From WHSW01 sp963828755 (GTDB taxonomy: Bacteria; Actinomycetota; Thermoleophilia; Solirubrobacterales; 70-9): DNA of 64,000 nucleotides. The translations under genes were made by a program, and so were the position numbers. Positions 56,295 through 64,000 of the stretch are shown in pieces (position 1 is the stretch's first letter; every line of letters starts with the position of its first letter). A model generated the notes under the pieces. That model did not search any database, was not told the DNA's origin, and saw only the letters and a program-made list of their open reading frames with translations. The DNA lies in assembly GCA_963828755.1 (NCBI GenBank), contig CAWHFY010000013.1:1-64000 (forward strand), read 5' to 3'.

Positions 56295-56855
56295 ATGGAG
56301 GACCTCGCTGACCCCGAGGTAGTGGCGCCCGGCCCGCGCCTGCGGGCCCCGGGCGCGCGGGTCTTGGTCCTCAACGCGAGTTACGAGCCCATCAACGTCT
56401 GCACGGTGCGCCGAGCGGCGGTGCTGGTCTTGAAGTCTCGGGCCGAGCTGCTCGAGCGCGGCGAGGGCTCGCTGCACTCGGAGAAGCTCGAGCTCGAGCG
56501 TCCCTGCGTGATCAGGTTGATCCGCTACGTCCGCATCCCGCGCGACGTCCACCGGCGCAAGATCACCCGTAAGGCCGTGCTCGCGCGCGACGCCTACACC
56601 TGCCAGTACTGCGGCCACGAGGCGTCGGGGCTGACCGTCGATCATGTGATCCCGCGCAGTCGCGGCGGCCAGTCGGTGTGGGAGAACATCGTCGCCGCCT
56701 GCGCCCCCTGCAACCGCAAGAAGGGCAACCGGATGCCGCGCGAGGCGTCAATGGTGCCCGCGAGCCGGCCGCGTCCTCCCGGGCCGACCGTGTTCATCAG
56801 GATCGCGGCCCCGAGGGTCCCGCTCGCCTGGGAGCCGTACCTGGTCGCCGCCTGA
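56295..56855 (+). CDS. HNH endonuclease family protein
   Basis: 186 residues. The N-terminal domain has VLVLNASYEPINVCTVRRAAVLVLKSRAELLERG, typical of the widespread bacterial HNH group of this size. The HNH domain follows: RDAYTCQYCGHEASGLTVDHVIPRSRGGQSVWENIVAACAPCNRKKGNRMP, with two CxxC zinc knuckles and D-H, N and N/K of the catalytic motif. Its role (repair, defence or RNA work) is unknown. ATG 56295 was chosen because of the TACAAT box. The frame is intact. Confidence 0.85.
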   Translation: MEDLADPEVVAPGPRLRAPGARVLVLNASYEPINVCTVRRAAVLVLKSRAELLERGEGSLHSEKLELERPCVIRLIRYVRIPRDVHRRKITRKAVLARDAYTCQYCGHEASGLTVDHVIPRSRGGQSVWENIVAACAPCNRKKGNRMPREASMVPASRPRPPGPTVFIRIAAPRVPLAWEPYLVAA

Positions 56856-56859
56856 CCGC

Positions 56860-57138
56860 TCAGCCGCGGCGCTCGGCCTCGGCGAACTGGCGCGCGGAGT
56901 CCAGGCCGCCGCTGCGGCGCACCAGCCTCTGCGCGGCTCCGGGGAAGGTCGCCGCGGTGTGGACGTAAGGCGTCGGGACCTGCCCGCGAGCGCGGCCATG
57001 TTGACGACGTGGGCGCGGGCGCGCCCAGCATTCGGCGGCAGGCCACCAGGGTCGCTCCGTCGCGGCAGCAGGTTGACCGCGGCCGAGCCCGCCGCCGGCC
57101 CCGGTGATCAGCGCGTTGCGTCCATGCAGCTGCTGCAC
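56860..57138 (-). pseudogene. Remnant of a short-chain dehydrogenase
   Basis: The first 20 residues QQLHGRNALITGAGGGLGR are an SDR cofactor site. The catalytic middle is missing. The tail in the same or neighbouring frames (NMAALAGQVPTPYVHTAATFPGAAQRLVRRSGGLD) looks like the NMAALAG-x-PTPY region of another part of an SDR. With about 90 codons in place of 250 it cannot be a working enzyme. I infer an internal deletion with frameshifts. It converges on the HNH gene, four bases away. Confidence 0.5.
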
Positions 57139-57172
57139 GGCGGCCAGCCTATCCCCGGGCGTCCGAGAAAGC

Positions 57173-57206
57173 GAAGGGCCGCCCCGATCGCTCGAGGCGG
57201 CCCTTC
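57173..57206 (-). terminator. Rho-independent-like terminator, 11-bp stem
   Basis: GAAGGGCCGCC and GGCGGCCCTTC pair perfectly over 11 bases around a 12-base loop. On the minus strand GCTTTCT follows, a short T-rich stretch. It would end a transcript coming from the 57.4-57.5 kb region; it could also act for the opposite strand. Confidence 0.65.
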
Positions 57207-57366
57207 CAAGGTGCGAATTTTCGAACCGGTTCCGGATCTACGCGGCCGGGTGGGACTGGTTCCGGCCTCCGGAAACCCGCCGGTGCCTGGGGTTGGATTC
57301 CGCCAGGCGGCTCGCACTCCGCCCGTCCGGTTCGACGGTCACCCGCCGAGCGGACGAAGCTGCCGA

Positions 57367-57411
57367 CTAGCGGCCCCGCACCTCCAGCGTCCCGAGAAAA
57401 CTGTCACTCAA
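57367..57411 (-). CDS. Possible 14-codon ORF with extended Shine-Dalgarno
   Basis: TTG 57411 opens a 14-codon frame (SDSFLGTLEVRGR after the start) ending at TAG. Upstream on the minus strand, at 57431-57416, is AGAAAGGAGGTGGTCC, almost the full complement of the 16S rRNA 3' end, with ten bases between AGGAGG and the TTG. About 160 unexplained bases and a terminator follow. This and flanking entries describe the 440-base gap between 57139 and 57583, in which no ordinary gene is seen. It could be a leader peptide, a tiny protein or an RNA that pairs with ribosomes. Confidence 0.35.
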   Translation of the reverse strand: MSDSFLGTLEVRGR

Positions 57412-57459
57412 TTTCGGACCACCTCCTTTCTCTGGTGATTCGATTGAAGCAGACGCGGA

Positions 57460-57504
57460 GGTCGGGCTAGGGGTACCCGGGAACGTCAGGGGTCGGGCTA
57501 GGGG
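57460..57504 (+). repeat. 14-bp direct repeats spaced 31 bp
   Basis: GGTCGGGCTAGGGG occurs at 57460-57473 and again at 57491-57504. The 31-base step is close to three helical turns, so a regulator could bind both from one side. They lie between the short minus-strand unit and the membrane protein gene at 57584. Confidence 0.5.
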
Positions 57505-57583
57505 AAGCCCCCTGATGACAGGCGGCGGGGGTCGACCGATGATTCGCGGCGTAGTGACCGGTCTCACGTAACGAAAGGCCCAA

Positions 57584-58678
57584 ATGCACGACGCTGAGCA
57601 CATGAACCGCGCACGCCCCACCGACGTATTCGAGACCAGGATGGAGCTCGGAGGACGCCAGGGACGACGCAGGCTGATCGAGATCGCGGTCTTCGCCGCG
57701 CTGATCGGCGGCGCGCTGTTCGCGTTCCCGGGCCTCGGCGATCTGCGCGACCGCCTCGCCGGCGCCGACCCGCGGCTGATCGCGCTCGCCGCCGCGGTCG
57801 AGATCGGCTCCTGCCTCGCCTTCGTCGCCGCGTTCCGCGGCGTCTTCTCGCGGCGCCTCTCCTGGCGGTTCAGCTACGAGGTCGCGATGTCCGAGCAGGC
57901 GGCCAACGTGCTGTTGCCGACCGGTGGCGCCGGCGGGCTCGCGCTCGGGGCGTGGGCGCTGCGCCGCGTCGGCATGCCGGCGGAGCGGGTGGGCCGGCGC
58001 ACGGTCGCCTTCTTCCTGGTCACCAGCTCGGTCAACTTCGTCGCCGTCGTGGTCGCCGGGCTCGGGCTTGCCACCGGCGTGCTCGACGGGCGGATCGGCA
58101 CCCTGGCGGCCTTGGTCCCGGCGCTGCTCGCCGCGGGTGCGCTGATCGCACTCGCGCTGCTGCCACGCGCCCTCGACCGCCCCGAGGGCCGGGCCGACGG
58201 GCGCTGGCGGCGGGCGCTCGTCGCCGGGCGCGCGCACCTCGCCGGCGGCATCCGCGATGCGCTGGCGCTGCTCCGCTCGGGACGGCCGTCGGTGGCGCTC
58301 GGCGCGGTCGGCTACATGGCGCTCGACGTCGCGGCGCTCGCGGTCGCCTTCGCGGCGCTCGGCGGCGGCGCGCCGTCGATCGGCGCGTTCGTGTTCGCCT
58401 ACGCCGTCGGCCAGCTCGGCGGCCTGGTGCCGCTGCCCGGCGGCGTCGGCGGCACCGACGGCGGCCTGATCCTCGCCTTCGGCCTGCTCGGGACGCCGGT
58501 CGCGGTGGCCGGCGCCGCCGTGATCGCCTATCGGGTCTTCCAGCTCGGCGTGCCGGCGATCCTGGGCCTCGCCGCGTTCGCGCAGCTGCGCCGTAGCCTG
58601 GACCGCGACGATGGCGAGGTCGGGGCCGAGCTGTACCTCGGGGCTGGCCGCGCGGCGCTCGAGCCGAACCCGGCCTGA
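57584..58678 (+). CDS. Lysylphosphatidylglycerol synthase TM-region-like (UPF0104) membrane protein
   Basis: 364 residues with about eight helices, the LPG_synthase_TM/UPF0104 fold. Visible are LIEIAVFAALIGGALFAFPG, the conserved MSEQAANVLLPTGGAGGLALGAWALRRVG, FFLVTSSVNFVAVVVAG and the end motif GQLGGLVPLPGGVGGTDGGLILAFGLLGTPV, which defines the family. It probably moves or modifies a lipid at the membrane; the LPG synthase catalytic domain is absent. GAAAGG stands seven bases before ATG 57584. The frame is intact. Confidence 0.83.
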   Translation: MHDAEHMNRARPTDVFETRMELGGRQGRRRLIEIAVFAALIGGALFAFPGLGDLRDRLAGADPRLIALAAAVEIGSCLAFVAAFRGVFSRRLSWRFSYEVAMSEQAANVLLPTGGAGGLALGAWALRRVGMPAERVGRRTVAFFLVTSSVNFVAVVVAGLGLATGVLDGRIGTLAALVPALLAAGALIALALLPRALDRPEGRADGRWRRALVAGRAHLAGGIRDALALLRSGRPSVALGAVGYMALDVAALAVAFAALGGGAPSIGAFVFAYAVGQLGGLVPLPGGVGGTDGGLILAFGLLGTPVAVAGAAVIAYRVFQLGVPAILGLAAFAQLRRSLDRDDGEVGAELYLGAGRAALEPNPA

Positions 58679-58692
58679 CGCGCGCCGCGAGT

Positions 58693-60363
58693 TCAGCCGC
58701 GGACCTTCTCCTTCAGTGTGATCGCCGTCTGCACGGCGTTCGCGGTGCCCCCCGCAGGCGTGTACGTGATCGTTGGGTGGAGCTTTACCTTGCCCCGGCG
58801 CAGGAGAGCCTTCGAGGTCTTGCCGCGGGGCGCGATCGGTAGCCGCAGCGTCTCCCCGGCGGGCGCGGTCTTGCTCACCGCCTTGAGCTTGTTGCCCTCG
58901 GTCAGTGCCACCGTCCCAGGCCCCGGCACGGTCACCGCGACCCGTGCGGTGCCGTTGTGCGTATTGCGCTTCAGCATCCCGATCGTGAACGAGTTCGACG
59001 GCGGCGCTGGCGGCTCAACCGCGGCGGCGCGCGGCTCAACCGCAGCCGGGATCGTCAGCGGGTCGCTGAGCTGACTCGTCGCGCCGGCGGCATTGTGAGC
59101 GGTCACGCGGCAGCGATAGGTCCCCGAGGCAGTCGCCGCGATCGAATTCGAGGTGGCACCCACGACGTTCTGGCCGTCGCGCGTCCATTCGTAGCTGACG
59201 CTCTGGGGCGCTCGGTACAGCAGCGCCGTGACCAGGTCGGGTGCCCAGCTTCCCTGGCCGCAGCTGAGCGTCGAGCCGATCGCCGCGTTGCCGCCGATCG
59301 AGGGCGTCCCGGTCCCGAGCGGCCTGTTGAGCAGGGTCGGGAGCACCGGCCCGAAGTCACCTTCGCCTCCGGAGCGTCGGCGACGATCTGGCTGCCGCCG
59401 CTGCCGTCGAGGTTGGCCTTGGCGAGCGTGTTGGCGCCGTAGTTCGGCCAGTAGATCGCGCCCTCCGCCGGGTCGATCGCGACGCCATGGACGCGGTCGG
59501 GAACGATCGGGGACGTGTCGAGGTCGGCCGAGTCGCCGGTGCCGTCGAGGTTGGTGTAGGCGATCGTGTCGCCCTTGCCCGGCACCGGCGGCTGGGGACC
59601 GTAGTTGCCCCAGTAGATCCTGCCGGCGGCGACGTCGAGCGCGATCCCCTCCGGGCCCTCGGTCGTCGCGGTTCCCGGCATCGTCACCACGTCGGCGCCG
59701 CCGCTGCCGTCGAGGTTTGCGTAGGAGATCGTCGTCCCGAGCCCGTCGCCGTAGTTGGCCCAGTAGATCCTCCCGGCGGCCGGGTCGAGCGTCACCCCGC
59801 GCGGGCCTGAGATGCTCGTTCCGGCCGTGTTCACGTACGCGGCTCCGCTCCCGTCGAGGTTGGCGGAGGCGATCGTGTCCTCACCCGTCTCGTGGACGCC
59901 GTCGTCGTCGCCGAAGTTCGGCCAGTAGATCTTGCCGGCGACCGGGTCGATCGCGAGCCCGTGCGGGCCGACCACGAACGCGGCCGCGATCGGCAGGTCA
60001 CCACCGCCGCCGCTACCGTCGAGGTTTGCGTAGGAGATCGTCGTCCCGTGGCCGTGGCCCATGCCGGTGTCGGCGCCCCAGTTGGTCCAGTAGACCCTGC
60101 CATGCGACGGGTCGAGGGCCATCCCCATCGCGCCGTCGACCGTGGCCCCGGCGGTGCTCAGGTTCAGGCCGCCGCTGCCGTCGAGATTCCGGTAGGCGAT
60201 CGTCCGCGCCGGGTTGCCCGAGTTGAAGTTCGACCAGTAGATCCGGTCGGCGCCGTGGGCGGTGGCCGGCGCGGCGAGTGCCGCTGCGGCGGAGAGCGAA
60301 CAGCAACGCGAGTCGCCGCGGCGGCGGCAGCCCGTTCGCCCCCATCGAAGTGCGGTCATCCAT
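58693..60363 (-). CDS. Secreted YWTD-like beta-propeller protein with Ig-like C-terminal part, two frameshifts
   Basis: About 556 residues. The start MDDRTSMGANGLPPPRRLALLFA joins, after one extra base near 60297, to SAAAALAAPATAHG, making a signal peptide. Then come about seven propeller units of the form GIALDPAAGRIYWANYG...TISYANLDGSG, as in LDL-receptor YWTD or low-density virginiamycin-like propellers. Near 59350 the frame breaks again, giving an Ig-like domain (SVSYEWTRDGQNVVGATSNSIAATASGTYRCRVTAHN) and a beta-rich tail. Function unknown; binding outside the cell is likely. ATG 60345 is another possible start. Confidence 0.75.
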
Positions 60364-60445
60364 GGCCGGCGCTTTGTCTTCCCTCGGTCCCCACCTTGTC
60401 CCCACCCGGGCTGAATATAGCGACGGGGAGGCGGTCGGCCTCGCG

Positions 60446-62990
60446 CTAGTCGGCGTCAGCGGGCGGGTGGGCGCCCTCGGCGGCGGCCTCGGCGACCAAC
60501 TCGGCTTCCTCGACCACGTCCGCGGAGGACTCGACGACCAGCGCGACCGCGCTCACGCGGTCGTCCTCGCGCATGTTCATCACGCGCACGCCCTGGGTCG
60601 CGCGCCCCATCTGCGAGATCCCTCCTGCGTTGGTTCGCTGGACCATCCCGTTCTGGGAGATGAAGAGCAGGTCCTGGTGCTCACGGACGATCAGCGCCCC
60701 GGCCAGGCCGCCCTTCTTCGCGGTCATCTTGATCGTCAGCACGCCCTTGGTCCCCCGGCCCTTGACCGGGTACTCGGCGACCGCGGTGCGCTTGCCGTAG
60801 CCGTTCTCGGTGACGACGAACAGCTGCGAATCGTCGCGGGCGACGTCCATCGCGAGGACGCGGTTGTCGACCCCCGCGATCTTGCCGGACGACGTTCATG
60901 CCCTTGACCCCGGAGGTGTCGCGGCCCATCGGCCGCACCGCGGACTCGTTGAACCGCGAGGCGTGCCCGGACTTCGACACCATGAGCAGGTCATCCTCGC
61001 CGGAAGTGAGCCGGACCTGGACCAGCTCGTCGCCGTCGCGGACCTTGATCGCGATGATCCCGTCGGCGCGGATCGGCGTGTTGTAGGCGGTGAACTCGGT
61101 CTTCTTCACGAGGCCCTGCGCCGTCGCGAACGCGAGGTACTTGTCCTCGCTGAAGTCGCGAGTCGGGATCACCGCCATCACCTTCTCGGAGTCGCTGAGC
61201 GGCAACACGTTGATCAGCGCGCGGCCCTTCGAGGTCCGCGAGCCCTCCGGCAGCTCATAGACCTTCAGCCGGTAGACCTTGCCGCGGTTGGTGAAGAAGA
61301 GCAGGAAGTCGTGGGTCGAGCAGATGTGCAGGTGCTCGATGTAGTCGCCCTCCTTCATGTCCATCCCCATCACCCCGACGCCGCCGCGGTGCTGCTGGCG
61401 ATAGGTGACCAGAGGCAGGCGCTTCACGTAGCCCGAGTGGGTCAGCGAGATCACCATCTGCTGGTCGGCGATCATGTCCTCGATGTTCATGTCGCCCTCG
61501 AAGTGGGTGAGCTCGGTGCGGCGCTCGTCCCCGTAGCGAGCGTCGACCTCATCGAGCTCGGAGACGATGATCTCGTCCACTCGGGCCGGGTCGCCGAGGA
61601 TCGCGCGCAGCTCGGCGATCGTCTCGACGAGCTCGTCGTGCTCGGCGCGGACCTTGTCGGACTCGAGCGCCGTCAGACGGGCGAGTCGCATGTCGAGGAT
61701 CGCCTGCGCCTGGATCTCGGAGAGCGCGAACTTCTCCATCAGGCCCGCGCGGGCGACGTCGGTGTCGGCCGAGGCGCGGATCAGCTCGATCACGGCGTCG
61801 AGATTGTCGAGCGCGATCAGCAGGCCCTCGAGGATGTGGGCGCGGGCCTCGGCGCGACGCAGCTCGTACTGGGTGCGGCGGGTGACGACCTCGCGCTGGT
61901 GGCCGACGTAGGCCTCGATCAGCTCCTTGAGGGAGAGCGTCTTCGGGACACCGTCGACGAGCGCGACCATGTTGACGCCGAACGTGTTCTGCATCGGCGT
62001 GTGCTTGTAGAGCTGGTTGAGCACGACCTCGGGCGGGTCGCCGCCGCGCTTCAGCTCGATCACGAGGCGCATGCCGGAACGGTCGGACTCGTCGCGCAGG
62101 TCCGAGATCCCGGTGATCTTCTTCTCGCGAACGAGGTCGGCGATCTTCGTGATCAGGCCGCCGTCGCCGCCCTTCTTCACCTGGAACGGGAGCTCCGAGA
62201 CGATGATCGACTCGCGGCCGCCCTTGAGCGGCTCGACGTGGGCCCGGGCGCGCACCTTGACGGAGGCGCGACCGGAGGCGTAGGCGTCGCGGATGCCCTC
62301 CATGCTCATCATCCCGCCGCCGGGGAAGTCGGGGCCCTTGATGTGCTCCATCAGGCCGGCGAGGTCGATCTCGGGGTTCTGCATGTAGGCCTTGACGGCG
62401 CCGATCGACTCGCTCAGGTTGTGCGGCGGGATGTTCGTCGCCATCCCGACCGCGATCCCGGAGGAACCGTTGACGAGCAGGTTCGGGAAGCGCGCCGGCA
62501 GCACCAGCGGCTCGGATTGCGACTCGTCGTAGTTGGGGCCGAAGTCGACGGTGTCGGCGTCGATGTCGCGCAGCATCTCGGTCGCCAGCCGGGCGAGCCG
62601 GGCCTCCGTGTACCGCATCGCGGCGGCGGGGTCGTCGTCGATCGAGCCGAAGTTGCCCTGGCCGTCGACCAGCGGGTAGCGCAGCGAGAACTCCTGCGCC
62701 ATCCGGACCAGCGTGTCGTAGATCGCCGAGTCGCCGTGCGGGTGGTACTTACCCATCACCTCGCCGACGATGAAGGCGCTCTTGCGGTACGGCCGGGTCG
62801 GCTGCAGCGCCAGGTCGTGCATCGCGTAGAGCACGCGGCGGTGGACCGGCTTGAAGCCGTCGCGAACGTCGGGCAGCGCCCGGCCAACGATCACGCTCAT
62901 CGCGTAATCGAGATACGACGAGCGCATCTCCTGGGTGAGCTCGCGCTCCTCGATGTTGCCGGTCAGCGCGTCGAGCGAACCCTCAGACAT
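60446..62990 (-). CDS. gyrA: DNA gyrase subunit A, frameshifted
   Basis: Breakage-rejoining subunit, about 848 codons. The N-terminal domain has YLDYAMSVIVGRALPDVRDGFKPVHRR, KYHPHGDSAIYDTLVRMAQ with the quinolone-region Ser and Asp in their sensitive form, and the catalytic Tyr in AMRYTEARL. The C-terminal beta-pinwheel begins after residue 500; its GyrA box reads QHRGGVG where QRRGGKG is canonical. One extra base near 60891 (VVRKIAGVDNRV in the other frame) breaks the pinwheel; the length is 1 modulo 3. An essential gene should not be broken, so this is probably a sequence error. It overlaps gyrB by eight bases. Confidence 0.95.
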
Positions 62991-64000
62991 CGAGGAACCT
63001 CACTTCCTTGGCGTGGCGCTCGATGAACGCCTTGCGCGGTTCGACCTTGTCTCCCATCAGCTCGGTGAACACCCGCTCGGCGAGCGCCGCATCGTCGATC
63101 TGGACCCGCTGCAGGGTCCGCGTCGCCGGGTCCATGGTGGTCTCGCGCAGCTGCTCGGCGTTCATCTCGCCGAGCCCCTTGAAGCGCTGCATCGTGACAC
63201 CGTGACGGGCGAGGTCGAGCACCGCGCGGCGCAGCTCGCCGAACGACTCCGCCTCGCGGGTCTTCTCGGCGCCCGAGATCTTGAACGGGGGGCGGCCGAC
63301 CTGCTTGAGCAGGTCCTCGTGGACCTCGACCAGGTGGCGGTAGTCGCCCGACGTGAACATCGCCGCGGGCAGGTCGTAGGTCTTCGCGAGGCCGTCGCGC
63401 CGGTGCACGGCGCGAACCTCGAGCCCGTCATCGGAGTCGGACAGGATCTCGGTGTCGAACGGCTCGCCCTCCGGGTCGGGGCCGCTGAGCAACTTCTTGA
63501 CGCCGGCCAGGGTCGCCGCTCCCTCGTCGAGGATCTGCGACTCGGAGAGGAAGCGCACCGCGTCGTGGCCGTGCTCGGCCTGCAGCGAGTCCGCCCAGCC
63601 CTCGTACTCCTTGAAGCGGCGGTTGAACCGCTGCCAGCGTGCCGTGGTCAGCTTGTGCTGCTTGCCGTCGACGTCGCGAAGGTCGAAGCCCTCGAGCTTG
63701 TCGCGCAGCAGCAGCTCCTCGAGCTCGGATTCCTTCTCGATGTAGGTCTCGTTACGGCCGCTCTTCACCTTGTAGAGCGGCGGCGTCGCGATGTAGACGT
63801 ACCCGGCCTCGATCAGGTCCGGGAGCTCGCGGTAGAGGAAGGTGAGCACCAGAGTGCGGATGTGCGCGCCGTCGACGTCGGCATCGGTCATCACGATGAT
63901 CTTGTGGTAGCGGGCGTCCTCGAGGTTGAACTCCTCGCGGACCCCGGTGCCGATCGCGGTGATCATCGCCGAGATCATCTCGTTCGACAGCACCTTGTCG
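62983..64000 (-). CDS. gyrB: DNA gyrase subunit B, partial (C-terminal part)
   Basis: ATPase subunit; the window edge cuts off the N-terminal ATPase domain. The visible 336 residues hold the TOPRIM end HKIIVMTDADVDGAHIRTLVLTFLYRELPDLIEAGYVYIATPPLYKV, with the metal-binding D-x-D, and the C-terminal MQRFKGLGEMNAEQLRETTMDP and RVFTELMGDKVEPRKAFIERHA. Between them lies a long insert (RWQRFNRRFKEYEGWADSL to RPPFKIS), longer than in short actinobacterial GyrB and like the insert in some other lineages. It precedes gyrA in the usual order. Confidence 0.95.
   Translation of the reverse strand, partial: DKVLSNEMISAMITAIGTGVREEFNLEDARYHKIIVMTDADVDGAHIRTLVLTFLYRELPDLIEAGYVYIATPPLYKVKSGRNETYIEKESELEELLLRDKLEGFDLRDVDGKQHKLTTARWQRFNRRFKEYEGWADSLQAEHGHDAVRFLSESQILDEGAATLAGVKKLLSGPDPEGEPFDTEILSDSDDGLEVRAVHRRDGLAKTYDLPAAMFTSGDYRHLVEVHEDLLKQVGRPPFKISGAEKTREAESFGELRRAVLDLARHGVTMQRFKGLGEMNAEQLRETTMDPATRTLQRVQIDDAALAERVFTELMGDKVEPRKAFIERHAKEVRFLDV

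Noticed and set aside
57200..57240. GGTTCGAA, a tRNA T-loop-like sequence (minus strand)
   Set aside because: The flanks do not form a T stem, acceptor or anticodon arm. tmRNA and RNase P RNA hallmarks are also absent.
57416..57431. GGACCACCTCCTTTCT resembling the 3' end of 16S rRNA
   Set aside because: Only 16 bases match and no upstream rRNA sequence is present. On the other strand it is better read as an extended Shine-Dalgarno.
60880..60900. Programmed ribosomal frameshifting in gyrA
   Set aside because: There is no slippery site or known precedent, and the same +1 break occurs in dozens of unrelated genes, so sequence error is simpler.

Overview
This is a very GC-rich (about 70% G+C) chromosomal segment of an actinobacterium. 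The FHA / PP2C / FtsW / PBP / PASTA-kinase operon, the overlapping gyrB-gyrA pair, DUF3105 and DUF4383 proteins, a PGRP-type amidase and frequent GTG starts fit the Actinomycetota. I infer the class Thermoleophilia (Solirubrobacterales-like), with moderate confidence. No tRNA, rRNA, CRISPR, prophage or insertion sequence was seen.

Layout. 1-13.9 kb: a flavin oxidoreductase (cut by the window edge), a secreted CalB-like lipase, PilT, an exported protein of unknown role, an AlkZ-like glycosylase and a VOC protein, then a MoxR-DUF58-transglutaminase operon, an orphan peptide-binding lipoprotein and an ArsR-type regulator. 14-23 kb: a two-component system, a CDP-alcohol phosphatidyltransferase, an MMPL remnant, an SDR, an orphan MlaF-like ATPase, metF, a hydrolase, a DUF3105 protein and a peptidoglycan amidase. 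23-38 kb: a surface-polysaccharide region with acetyltransferases, an initiating sugar transferase, three glycosyltransferases, a flippase, a Wzy/ligase, two stand-alone LytR_C proteins, CapD, DedA and UppP, interrupted by a TetR/DUF4383 pair. 38-44 kb: purM overlapping uppP, a divergent GlxA-type regulator/DJ-1 pair, a receptor kinase and small enzymes. 44-54 kb: the cell-wall growth and signalling operon fhaA-fhaB-PP2C-ftsW-pbpA-pknB-ddl, with a second membrane kinase beside it. 54-64 kb: pheA, an HNH nuclease, a short unrecognised transcription unit, an LPG-synthase-like membrane protein, a beta-propeller protein, gyrA and partial gyrB.

Together the genes lean towards envelope building and its control. 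UppP and the sugar transferase supply and load the lipid carrier, the glycosyltransferases, flippase and Wzy make the polymer, and the FHA/phosphatase/kinase module presumably tunes FtsW-PBP peptidoglycan synthesis.

Important caution. About 30 genes or gene joints carry frameshifts, including gyrA and purM, and nearly all behave as a single extra base (gene length is 1 modulo 3 per event). This looks like an insertion-biased sequencing or assembly error rather than gene decay. For such genes I give the full span, state where the frame breaks, and call them frameshifted CDS. True remnants (MMPL, SDR) are called pseudogenes.

Most interesting leads: a possible continuous PP2C-transmembrane-linker-FtsW reading frame across two GCTCG-type heptamer arrays; a dispersed 36-38 bp repeat that encodes the tail of one protein and the N-terminal extension of PurM; a recurring TANNNT box 6-11 bases before start codons, which suggests leaderless mRNAs; two clean palindromic operators; and a small unit with an extended Shine-Dalgarno at 57.2-57.5 kb.
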